Shown: positions 44,301 through 51,300 of the stretch, piece after piece
Position numbering within the stretch: position 1 is the first letter of the stretch
Layout of the letters: the number at the start of each line of letters is the position of its first letter
DNA from: Clostridiaceae bacterium
GTDB taxonomy: Bacteria > Bacillota > Clostridia > Oscillospirales > Butyricicoccaceae
Reading direction: 5' to 3'
Assembly (NCBI GenBank): GCA_009911355.1
Contig: QXXE01000001.1
Location: forward strand, 62,001 to 126,000
DNA length: 64,000 bases
The notes under the pieces: model-generated
Seen by the model: only the letters and a program-made list of their open reading frames with translations
Databases searched by the model: none
What the model was told of the DNA's origin: nothing
Program-made: the position numbers and the translations under genes

Positions 44301-44584
44301 CGCCGGGGTTCCTGCTGATTGACGAGCCGGTCGCGAACATTGATGACCTCAATGTTCTGTCGCTGATGGATTTCCTGCGGGAGTTGGTCGTTACACATGG
44401 CAGGCAGATCTTTTTCACGACCGCCAGCCGCAACGTTGCACAGCTGTTCCGCCGAAAATTCAGCTTTCTGGGTGAGGGGTTCCAAAGGCTGGATTTCTCC
44501 CGGGAAAGCACGGATACGCTCAAAATTACCCAAACCACCTACAATCAGAGCGGCGTCGCCAAGCAGCCGGAGCGGCTGGTCTGA
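41318..44584 (+). CDS. SMC/Rad50-like ABC ATPase with N-terminal ABC-3C middle-component-like domain
   Basis: A 1088-residue protein. Residues ~1-190 include a segment like the 'WNLYLV...D...R' core of ABC-three-component middle components (DLCWNLYLVCILPDADFA). The ABC head has Walker A SGANGSGKT (about 239-247), signature NMSTGQR near 970 and Walker B LLIDEP near 997. Long coiled coils flank a zinc hook CPLCG near 627. Rad50/SMC-like ATPases of this kind act as sensors in Lamassu and ABC-3C conflict systems. Partner of the nitrilase-like gene; terminator follows. Confidence 0.75.
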   Translation: MAAIDTVREILSEKGMRLGETLDWHGLKFFWADQPCPGMETIFAKYLLLPLSFREWKTFKESDEQFFAEVVEETYYRLHNDLCWNLYLVCILPDADFAQIDQHIRFDFERNPNFTRNLVLKESELRARLPVGHTLLRESDRPTAQPEQEWRDTLKGYEFCMETFNDKRFQAIGSAPPETLSDKTFQLIASEAPARTAAGSVSAPSQAEKIHAVHCAHIPQGFRPHFYTRDLDFTFPQVTLLSGANGSGKTSVLSAIELAMTGSVRKQHRTPGDRADQADVSLELRTAAETKEIHKPESARDKKNRETLWYNNRAENRTAEQLNVSFHRFNCFSVDDTYLFASEQPNHGDIFSKLLYGPETTAKWKNILNWKEKCSQIIAKYHADIIHLKGFLNQPSPVKAVDEQGLRSYIQRSGLNIAPNATYKQITEIVTAIQAALNQMSAYHPILSRKALMDAKQKTEQQLADARADAFALQEQSRKYSDDFEKRKRDMERDESCLTRIRQREKDLSPLEKWLPVLELEAPHHISFRILREMQQELDEFDNRYAGLQGFWDQYRELLDCTALPDLDVQRDEFEKRAEAFDARSKEVNVRISKAEMHVELGKKLLDQLRETGRQLAREQPAMHQCPLCGTENITAETILRHLDEEPEASSADLSQLYQERQNLKKEQLLLNRQRETLNQLRKTADTIEAAYHSAKKQFPELAAGEPLEAVKRVLEKRQRLENQRSQRQSALLEQKRRIQKWYSSGCGTPSFEKLLTVEENVRALLLRSNYPECETLSGIPLLERAQEILRKLRSDRAEMERSLSEQKTALDAGPLHGLEEQQKKLHDQLLVLERDAKRWNQLNRFWETVSEWVHSEAVDLDGAALQAHCEKLLKDVKNITEYAACQQEHEKYASRKTQLEQECECYEKVLTRLDKARALESYSQEFIRQNIGQISQIFLSLHLPQEFSGLEMEDGELIGLRGEERVPVVNMSTGQRTALVLSVFFQLHLSNSAAPGFLLIDEPVANIDDLNVLSLMDFLRELVVTHGRQIFFTTASRNVAQLFRRKFSFLGEGFQRLDFSRESTDTLKITQTTYNQSGVAKQPERLV

Positions 44585-44622
44585 CCGACCCGGAGCCGCT
44601 AAAGTAAATTTCACACCTATGA

Positions 44623-44663
44623 CACAGCGTCAGACCGCTTGACTGGTCTGACGCTGTGCTTTT
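44623..44663 (+). terminator. Terminator of the nitrilase-ABC module
   Basis: A perfect 14-bp stem CACAGCGTCAGACC / GGTCTGACGCTGTG, then CTTTT. Confidence 0.9.
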
Positions 44664-44762
44664 ACACTCCGATAGAATACCCTTCCTTTTGACATAACAA
44701 GGGCAGGCATCTATTGGGAGGGAATCAATGTGAAATTTTTATCATACAAGGAACTATGATTT

Positions 44763-44945
44763 GTGAAGAAAAAATATTTACAATCGGACTTTGCTGGTAA
44801 GAATTATGCAGCGATGTATCTGCTGGGATTGCTGACCCTGAGAAAACAATTTGTACCAGGGAGCGATGTTCCTGTGGCAGTGTTGTCCGAGCGTAAGCGG
44901 AATGGCTCGGAAACCGTCTCGTACACTCAAGAGATACGGAATTAG
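44763..44945 (+). CDS. Possible small protein (60 aa), low support
   Basis: GTG start with AAGGAA eight bases upstream; MKKKYLQSDFAGKNYAAMYL. No family recognised. It ends just before the operator of the rightward operon. It may be a remnant or chance frame. Confidence 0.2.
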   Translation: MKKKYLQSDFAGKNYAAMYLLGLLTLRKQFVPGSDVPVAVLSERKRNGSETVSYTQEIRN

Positions 44946-44950
44946 TTTGG

Positions 44951-45104
44951 TTGAACTTTTCTCAACTGGATTTGCAATTTTCTCCGTGCTATAATGATGT
45001 TGTAATGAGGTCAGAGTAACCACGTCAGAGTAATTTGTGCTGAGGGACAGCTATGCCCTTTCCGCACTGTACGACGAAAACCGAGACATCATCACACGAA
45101 AATG
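44951..45104 (+). promoter_or_regulatory. Shared promoter/leader, right copy
   Basis: Operator-like TTGAACTTTTCTCAA (44951-44965), TGGATT (44967-44972), 17 bp, TATAAT (44990-44995). Tandem repeats GTCAGAGTAA at 45010-45019 and 45024-45033 lie in the early transcript, followed by TTTGTGC, and ACACGAAAAT lies before the terminator. Order and spacing match the left copy at 38309-38460. Confidence 0.82.
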
Positions 45105-45121
45105 AAGACCGTATGGACTGA
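45053..45121 (+). CDS. Candidate 22-residue leader peptide
   Basis: ATG at 45053 with GAGGG seven bases upstream opens a 22-codon frame (MPFPHCTTKT...) that ends inside the 5' arm of the leader terminator. Ribosomes here could block terminator formation. The left leader has no equally good start, so this is tentative. Confidence 0.35.
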   Translation: MPFPHCTTKTETSSHENEDRMD

Positions 45122-45146
45122 AACAAGGTTCATACGGTCTTTTTTT
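45105..45146 (+). terminator. Leader terminator (attenuator) of the rightward operon
   Basis: AAGACCGTATG / CATACGGTCTT stem then T7, 30 bp before the start of the first gene at 45176. Confidence 0.85.
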
Positions 45147-45175
45147 AATCAAATTTACGAACGGAGGAAACAAAA

Positions 45176-46585
45176 ATGTGTGAAAAGAACAATGTATTTG
45201 ATTTCATGGAGCTGACCGGGGACGATGGGTTTGATCCCAGCGTGCTCTTCGGATCGGATGCAGGCTTTGACCAGCCTGCTGCGGACAGTGAACTGCCCCC
45301 TGTTGATCTGGGCGGCGGTGCCGAGCTGATCCCGATGCCATCCGAAGAAACGTTCCCTTCCCAGCCCGAAACCACCACGACTGAAACGACTTCCGCACCT
45401 GTTGAACAGGCTGCCGATCCGGCTCCGGTATCCGAGCCGATTGCCGAGATACCGACAGACGAACCTATCACTTCCGAAGAACCGGATTCCGCAGATGCAG
45501 AACCGGTTTCTGCAGAAGACGGCAAGCTGGTCAACCTGTTTGACGAAGTTGTCGCGGAAGATGAGAAATCCAAAGCCGCTGCACTGCTGGAAAAGCTTCG
45601 CGCGAAACCGCCAGTATTCAGCTATGCCGCAATCGAGGAAACGATCACCGACCCGAACATGACGTTTGACGCGCTGCGCGAACGCATGGCGGACGATCTC
45701 CCCGAGCTGGAAGACCGCGCGCATACCCTCTGGACAGTGGAATATGCAGGTGTAATCGAGAAGATTACAAAGCCGAAAACGGAAATCATCTTTGCGGTCA
45801 AGGCACGCATCGAAGGCAGCAAGTCCTTCGCGGGCAAGCTGAAAAAGCGCACGTCCAAGGAGGCGGAACCCGTCTGCAAAGTAAAACCGACCATCAGCGC
45901 ACAGAAAAAAGGCGTTCTGCGCCCCTACAAGGGCTTTTACGAAAGCATTGCACAGGCCCGCGCCTCGCAGTCGTCGATCTGCTATTTCCCGTCCGGCGAC
46001 GGCAAGCTGTACGAACTGCGGCGCAACGAAATCGGAGAATTCTGCACTCCTGCGAATCCCATTCGCGAGTGCGAAGTAGTGAGGGCTGGCTTTACGCCAG
46101 CCCTTCCGCTCATTCCTGCGCACTTTATGCGGCGTGTGATTGCGTTTTTTCGCTCGGTTTGCCGTGAAAAGGAGCAGGAAGCGCTCGTAAATGTGCTCTG
46201 GGATCGTGAGAAGAAGGAATACCAGCTTTATGTGCCGAAGCAGACCGTCACAGCGGTCAGCGTCGAAACCGACCTGAGCGATATGCCCGACCCGTCACGC
46301 TATCTGCATGTTGCTGATATTCACAGCCACAACACCATGCCTGCAAAGTTCTCCAAGATCGACGATGCCGACGAACGTGCCACCCGCATCTATATTGTGA
46401 TCGGGCGGCTGAACCGGTATTTCCCTGAAATCTGCTGCCGGATTTCCAACGGCGGGCAGTTTCTTGAAATTCCCGCGTCAGAGGTTATCGAGGATTTCGG
46501 GCTGGAAACGCCTTCGTTCTGGAGTGAGCAGGTGCAGCTTGAAAAACAGACCCCAGAGAAACCGGAGGTGCAGGATGCGTTTTAA
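45176..46585 (+). CDS. JAMM (JAB/Mov34) domain protein, PRTRC protein A-like
   Basis: A 469-residue protein. Residues ~20-115 are acidic and Pro/Glu/Thr-rich; ~125-330 are of unknown fold; the C-terminal domain holds the JAMM zinc-protease motif H383-S-H385 ... S393-x-x-D396 (DIHSHNTMPAKFSKIDDADE). JAMM enzymes remove ubiquitin-like modifiers; PRTRC systems of plasmids carry JAB, ThiF and E2-like proteins together. First gene of the rightward operon, RBS GGAGG; the ThiF gene overlaps its end by 11 bp. Confidence 0.78.
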   Translation: MCEKNNVFDFMELTGDDGFDPSVLFGSDAGFDQPAADSELPPVDLGGGAELIPMPSEETFPSQPETTTTETTSAPVEQAADPAPVSEPIAEIPTDEPITSEEPDSADAEPVSAEDGKLVNLFDEVVAEDEKSKAAALLEKLRAKPPVFSYAAIEETITDPNMTFDALRERMADDLPELEDRAHTLWTVEYAGVIEKITKPKTEIIFAVKARIEGSKSFAGKLKKRTSKEAEPVCKVKPTISAQKKGVLRPYKGFYESIAQARASQSSICYFPSGDGKLYELRRNEIGEFCTPANPIRECEVVRAGFTPALPLIPAHFMRRVIAFFRSVCREKEQEALVNVLWDREKKEYQLYVPKQTVTAVSVETDLSDMPDPSRYLHVADIHSHNTMPAKFSKIDDADERATRIYIVIGRLNRYFPEICCRISNGGQFLEIPASEVIEDFGLETPSFWSEQVQLEKQTPEKPEVQDAF

Positions 46586-47306
46586 TCGGAATTGCCCCGT
46601 TTGCATTTTGATGCTGGGCGCTGGCGGTACCGGTGGGCATATTGCGCCGCACCTGTACCGACTGTTTTATGCGTTAGAGCGTCCCACGCGGTTTATCCTG
46701 TCAGACGGCGATATCGTGGAGCAGAAAAACCTTGTGCGCCAGAATTTTTGTGAGGCTGACCTTGGAAAAAACAAAGCACAGGTGCTCGCGGAGCGCTACG
46801 CAGGAGCGTTCGGTCTGGAAGCTGAGTACATCCCGGATTTCATCGAATCCTCTGAACGGCTTGCCGAACTGCTGACTTCGCCACCTAAGATGCGGCGTCA
46901 GCTGACCATCCTGATCGGTGCTGTGGATAACAACCGCAGCCGTCAGCTGTGCCATGAGGTCTTTTACCGCTCGCGGGATCTGATCTACATTGATTCCGGC
47001 AACGGAGAATTTTCCGGGCAGGTTGTATGCGGTGTGCGTCAGAGCAACCGGACGGTCTCCAAGCCGCTCGCGCGCTATTACCCTGATGTGATGGAGGTGA
47101 CCGACCGTTTCCCGACGGAATTGTCCTGCGCAGAAGCGTCGGTTTCGTCTCCACAGGCGATCACCGCGAACCTCACCGCCGCGACTGCGGTTGTCGATAT
47201 GCTGTACAACATCCTTGTTTTAGGCGAGCTGAACACGAAAATGGTCACTTTCTCGACCAAATCCGTGAATGTACGGCCTAACTCAGCAGGCAGAAAGGCG
47301 GCGTGA
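46575..47306 (+). CDS. ThiF/E1-like adenylating protein (PRTRC ThiF-type)
   Basis: A 243-residue ThiF-fold protein: the nucleotide loop LGAGGTGGHIAPH (about 11-23), DGDIVEQKNLVRQNF and the E1 signature VDNNRSR near 115 are visible. It would activate the C-terminus of a ubiquitin-like protein with ATP. ATG 46575 follows GGAGGTG; an earlier in-frame start at 46464 lies inside the JAMM gene. Its neighbours (JAMM before, E2-like five genes on) fit a conjugation cassette. No dedicated ubiquitin-like protein is recognised. Confidence 0.82.
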   Translation: MRFNRNCPVCILMLGAGGTGGHIAPHLYRLFYALERPTRFILSDGDIVEQKNLVRQNFCEADLGKNKAQVLAERYAGAFGLEAEYIPDFIESSERLAELLTSPPKMRRQLTILIGAVDNNRSRQLCHEVFYRSRDLIYIDSGNGEFSGQVVCGVRQSNRTVSKPLARYYPDVMEVTDRFPTELSCAEASVSSPQAITANLTAATAVVDMLYNILVLGELNTKMVTFSTKSVNVRPNSAGRKAA

Positions 47307-47307
47307 C

Positions 47308-48666
47308 ATGGAGAACACTTTTGCATTGGAGCAGATTCGGGCAAGGCGGTTGGAATTATTCGCGGCTTTGACCGAAATGAACCTTCAGCACGAGAAATTG
47401 TGCGAGAAATATTCGCAGAAATGCCATGATCGGCTGGAAAAACTGTGCAGCCAGGCATTTTTCGCGATGCGCGGAATCCAGCTTTGCCTTGAGGAACTCG
47501 ACCAGAGCCGCCTTGCACTGTATAGCAGCCGTCTCGGCGAGAGCCTTGCAATGTTCCGGGTCAACCTTCGCGATTACAGCAAGCTGAACCAGACAATGAG
47601 CGCCTTTGACCAGATGCTTGCGCCGTTCGTACAAGAAAACGATCAGGTGAACGCTGCGGTAATCGGCAGGATGATGAACCGCGTGAAGCTGGGCTTTTAC
47701 CCAACTGCGCCCGACCACATCCCGCCTATGCGGAACGCGTTAGTGTTCCCCACGGACACGACCGTGAATTTGCTTGACCCCTGCTGCGGCTGCGGTGACG
47801 CGCTTTTTTCGCTCGCTGAGGGCAAGAACGCGCTCACGTTCGGCGCGGAGCTGGACAAAGCACGGGCAGAACGAGCAATCTGCAAGCTGAACCGCGTCGC
47901 GATTGGCAGCTACTATTTCAGCCGAATTTCTGCGAACGCGTTCCATGTGCTGTTCCTGAACCCACCGTATCTGACGGTAAACGGGGCACGCGCAGAGAAA
48001 CGTTTTCTGGCGAATAGCTACCGGCATCTGCTGATGGGTGGGATTTTGTTGTACATTGTCCCCTATTACCGCCTTGATCTCGAACTTTGCAGCTTCCTGA
48101 GTACGCATTTTACGGACTTGCAAATTTTCCGTTTCCGTGACGCTGAATTCAAAAAGTTTCGTCAGGTACTGGTGATCGGACGGCGGAAGCCTGCTGCGGA
48201 AGACCCGGAAGAAGCGAAAACCCTGCTCGCGTATGCCTGCGCACCAGAGCTTATCCCACCAATCGACCGACTGCCCGAGGGAAGCTACGAAATCCCGCAG
48301 ATACCCAAAGCGGTCGCACTGTTTCGCGGTGAGGAGTTCAACGAACAGGAGCTTGCTGAAGAACTGGCGAAGGCCGGAAGCATCTTGCAGAAGCAAAGCG
48401 GTCTGGACGGTGGCGACAAGCGCCCGCCCCTGCCGCTGACCATCAGCCAGATCGGGCTGATCGGCGGCTCCGGACTTATCAATGGCCTGATTGACTGCGA
48501 CACCCCACATATCATCAAGGGGCGCATCATCAAGAGCCAGACGACCGAAAAAGAAGCTTTAATGACAGCCAAAGATGAAGCGTATGGGGAGCATGTCCGC
48601 GAGACACACAGCAGCAAAATGATTTTTAATCTGCTGACCGCTGACGGATTCCAAACGCTCACGTAG
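47308..48666 (+). CDS. DUF6094-type, N6-methyltransferase-like protein
   Basis: A 452-residue protein with a helical N-terminus (about 1-140) and a Rossmann methyltransferase-like domain: motif I LLDPCCGCGDALF near 155 and motif IV FLNPPYL near 215. The NPPY motif implies adenine-N6 or related methylation. Such proteins occur beside ThiF/JAB genes in Bacillota elements; methylation of the element's own DNA is a guess. It starts two bases after thiF. Confidence 0.75.
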   Translation: MENTFALEQIRARRLELFAALTEMNLQHEKLCEKYSQKCHDRLEKLCSQAFFAMRGIQLCLEELDQSRLALYSSRLGESLAMFRVNLRDYSKLNQTMSAFDQMLAPFVQENDQVNAAVIGRMMNRVKLGFYPTAPDHIPPMRNALVFPTDTTVNLLDPCCGCGDALFSLAEGKNALTFGAELDKARAERAICKLNRVAIGSYYFSRISANAFHVLFLNPPYLTVNGARAEKRFLANSYRHLLMGGILLYIVPYYRLDLELCSFLSTHFTDLQIFRFRDAEFKKFRQVLVIGRRKPAAEDPEEAKTLLAYACAPELIPPIDRLPEGSYEIPQIPKAVALFRGEEFNEQELAEELAKAGSILQKQSGLDGGDKRPPLPLTISQIGLIGGSGLINGLIDCDTPHIIKGRIIKSQTTEKEALMTAKDEAYGEHVRETHSSKMIFNLLTADGFQTLT

Positions 48667-48682
48667 AAAGGAAGGATGTACC

Positions 48683-48961
48683 ATGAATGCAACAAAAAAG
48701 ATTCATTTTCCGCTCGGGAAAGTGCTTATCACTCCCGGAGCCGCAGTACAGTGCAGCGCAAGCGACGTTTTCACCATACTGAACCGTCATTTGCAGAATG
48801 ATTGGGGCGAAATCAGCGACCCGGATTGGAAAAGCAACGACTCTGCCATCCGCAACGGCGGGCGCGTCCTGTCCGGCTATTCCTGCAACGGGGAGCGCGT
48901 CTGGATAATCACCGAGGCGGATCGTTCGTACACGACGATCCTGCTGCCGGAAGAATATTGA
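48683..48961 (+). CDS. Small plasmid/ICE-type conserved protein (92 aa)
   Basis: IHFPLGKVLITPGA ... RHLQNDWGEISDPDW ... WIITEADRSYTTILLPEEY is a pattern seen in widespread short proteins of plasmids and integrative elements. Function unknown. RBS AAGGAAGG. Confidence 0.75.
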   Translation: MNATKKIHFPLGKVLITPGAAVQCSASDVFTILNRHLQNDWGEISDPDWKSNDSAIRNGGRVLSGYSCNGERVWIITEADRSYTTILLPEEY

Positions 48962-48970
48962 GGTGCCGTT

Positions 48971-49273
48971 ATGACGATTGACAACGCGTTACATCTTGAT
49001 ATGGAAGGCGCAGCCCATGCGCTTTCACAGGCAGAACCTGTGACCACTCCGGAGAACCCTCACGAATACCTGATGAAACATCTTATAGAGCCGATTTTGC
49101 GCGGCAATGAGGTATTGGTCGGGGATTTGGATTTTGCCGCATTCGATGAGATCGATGTGACTAAAGCGGCAGATTGGTGCGAACATCTGGAACAGTTATT
49201 CGTGGCGGCAGACCGATTGCACAAGCGGTTGGACGGGCTTTCGCCATCTGCGCGGAAAACCGCATTTTTTTGA
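48971..49273 (+). CDS. Element protein of unknown function (100 aa)
   Basis: Acidic, mostly helical (MTIDNALHLDMEGAAHA...). Not recognised. RBS GAGGTG; lies nine bases after the previous gene. No ubiquitin-like Gly-Gly end, so it is not a clear modifier. Confidence 0.6.
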   Translation: MTIDNALHLDMEGAAHALSQAEPVTTPENPHEYLMKHLIEPILRGNEVLVGDLDFAAFDEIDVTKAADWCEHLEQLFVAADRLHKRLDGLSPSARKTAFF

Positions 49274-49282
49274 GGTGCCGCG

Positions 49283-49855
49283 ATGAATAATCAACAGATT
49301 CTTGAGCGCCTTTCTTATGCGCTTCGTAATGTGGAATTGCTGGCAGCCTTTCAGGAATACGATCACCTTGACGCTGCAATCCAAATTTGTGGTGAGGATT
49401 TCCGTCTTGGTGAAGATTCGATTGAATGGCTTGACTATGATGAACTTTTAGCTGCTACAGGTGATTTCTTTGCATTTTCCAATGGTCATGATGATTATGA
49501 TTATTGTGGATATAGCAGCTTTTACGTGTCCAGTGCACCGCTCCGCGAATATTACGATCTATGCCGGATTCATGCCCAAAAGCACGGTCGCCGCTATCAG
49601 AAAGACCCTTATGTAATGAAAGCAGATCACTTTGTTTGCCAAACGCTCCTGCATAGTGTTCCTTATGGCATCTGGGTCAGGATATCAACCAACCCAACGC
49701 ATGAGTATGGCAACGGTATTGCAATACAGACATATGAGGACTTTTGCGGATTTTATGAGCTGATTACTGCATTGCTGGAAATCACCGAATACTTCAAATA
49801 CGAAGTAGAGGTACTACGGCATGAGCTTCGCGAGGAACGAAAGGAGGCCGCATAA
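49283..49855 (+). CDS. Element protein of unknown function (190 aa)
   Basis: Acidic and aromatic-rich, with HDDYDYCGYSSFYV near residue 70. Not recognised. Its stop overlaps the start of the E2-like gene (TAATG), implying coupled translation. More AT-rich than its neighbours. Confidence 0.6.
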   Translation: MNNQQILERLSYALRNVELLAAFQEYDHLDAAIQICGEDFRLGEDSIEWLDYDELLAATGDFFAFSNGHDDYDYCGYSSFYVSSAPLREYYDLCRIHAQKHGRRYQKDPYVMKADHFVCQTLLHSVPYGIWVRISTNPTHEYGNGIAIQTYEDFCGFYELITALLEITEYFKYEVEVLRHELREERKEAA

Positions 49856-50502
49856 TGGCAAAGCTAACAGTTACAATCGACTCCGAAAATCCTTATGTGA
49901 AGGTGGAAAGCATCCATTCGGGCATCACTGCTGTAAAATCGGTCACGGTGGACGAATTTTGCACCTCCATGGCACAGAATGTCCATATCGGAGGTTTCCA
50001 ATCCGGAATTCTGCCGCCTGGCTGCATTTCGCTGACTGCGAATCGCGATTCGGTACAGTTCTTACTGCTTTGCGGCTTCAACCGCTGCGACATCACCTAC
50101 CATGATACGGTTTATCGGAACTTTCCGCTGCCATGCCTGGTGGTCGGGGCAAAGATGGATTCCAGCGGACGGCTGTCCGGCTTTCGGCTGGGCGTGATTG
50201 CGAATGAATTGCCTGCACCGAATACGCAGATGTACCATTATCCATTCTCCAATGTGAGTGAAGATGGTGGCCTGTGCGTCGGTTCCAACACGTTCCATGG
50301 ATATGATTCACTGTGGAAGCTGCGTACCCTCCCCCATCGGCTGTTATCGATTCCAAACAATGACGATCAGTATTCCGAGAAAAATTCTCAGCTGAATTTG
50401 CCGTATCGGGCATTGCTGGAGCATTTGAAGGATAAGGACACGAGTTATTATTACGAAAAAGTTTTGATACCGAACGGAAAGACCCTGAAAGATTTTATTT
50501 GA
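49855..50502 (+). CDS. E2-like protein, PRTRC protein B-type
   Basis: A 215-residue protein. The segment YHYPFSNVSEDGGLCVG has the E2 enzyme pattern P-x-x-N-V-x-x-x-G-x-x-C, placing a candidate catalytic Cys at 141. Together with the ThiF and JAMM proteins of the same operon it completes an E1-E2-isopeptidase triad, as described by Aravind and co-workers for PRTRC-type systems. Assignment is by motif and context. Confidence 0.6.
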   Translation: MAKLTVTIDSENPYVKVESIHSGITAVKSVTVDEFCTSMAQNVHIGGFQSGILPPGCISLTANRDSVQFLLLCGFNRCDITYHDTVYRNFPLPCLVVGAKMDSSGRLSGFRLGVIANELPAPNTQMYHYPFSNVSEDGGLCVGSNTFHGYDSLWKLRTLPHRLLSIPNNDDQYSEKNSQLNLPYRALLEHLKDKDTSYYYEKVLIPNGKTLKDFI

Positions 50503-50514
50503 GAGGTGGTCAGT

Positions 50515-51285
50515 ATGACAGGCAAGGAATTGATGGCGCGTTTCGCCGAACCCTTTGACGCACACGAGGTAAAATGGCGTGTGCAAAAGTGCTCGAACTC
50601 CGGGCAGGGGCTGGCGGTGCCTTACATCAGCAGCCGCGCCGTGATGGACAGGCTCGATGAAACGGTCGGACCGTTCGGCTGGCGCACGCGCTACGAGCAG
50701 TGGCACGTGTTCACGCCCAAGCCGACGAAGGCCGAGGTGCAGAACAATGAACAGCCGAAGCCGATCGCGTCGCAGCTGTGCGAGCTGTCCATCTATTTTG
50801 AGGAACGCCGCGAGTGGGTTTCCAAGGTAGACGGCGCGGAAAACACGGATATTGAAACCGTGAAAGGCGGCATTTCGGACAGCTTCAAACGTGCTGCGGT
50901 GCAGTGGGGCATCGGACGGTATCTTTATAAGGTCGGCAGCCTTTGGGTTCCGATCGACAAGTACCGCCAGATCACTGCGGACGGCATGAAAACCGCGCAG
51001 CAGCACTATAACGACCAGATGCAGCGGTTAGGGCTTGCGAAATCGCCGAAAAACGATGCAGCTTTGTATCAAATCCTCGGCGTGAAGCCCACGACCGGCA
51101 CGGACGGCAGCACTGCCTTTTGGCTTGCGTTAGGGCAACCGAACGGCACGCAGAAAACCGTCCTGTATCGCGGCGCGAAGCAAGGGCTGGTCGCTGGCAT
51201 GAAACTGACCGGGTTAAAGGGCTGCGAACGCAAGAGCGCGAACGGCAGTTACTACGAAGTCACAGACTTTCAATTTGCAGCGTAG
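50515..51285 (+). CDS. Rad52/22-family single-strand annealing protein
   Basis: A 256-residue protein with the Rad52 core: FAEPFDAHEVKWRVQKCSN, YISSRAVMDRLDETVGPFGW, VKGGISDSFKRAAVQWGIGRYLY. Anneals complementary strands in recombination of phages and plasmids. ATG 50515 follows GAGAGGTGG. The C-terminal ~70 residues are less conserved. Confidence 0.9.
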   Translation: MTGKELMARFAEPFDAHEVKWRVQKCSNSGQGLAVPYISSRAVMDRLDETVGPFGWRTRYEQWHVFTPKPTKAEVQNNEQPKPIASQLCELSIYFEERREWVSKVDGAENTDIETVKGGISDSFKRAAVQWGIGRYLYKVGSLWVPIDKYRQITADGMKTAQQHYNDQMQRLGLAKSPKNDAALYQILGVKPTTGTDGSTAFWLALGQPNGTQKTVLYRGAKQGLVAGMKLTGLKGCERKSANGSYYEVTDFQFAA

Positions 51286-51300
51286 AAAGGAGTGCAGGAC

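Noticed and set aside
45155-46123. 322-codon frame opposite the JAMM gene
   Set aside because: Gly/Arg/Phe-rich shadow with no RBS.
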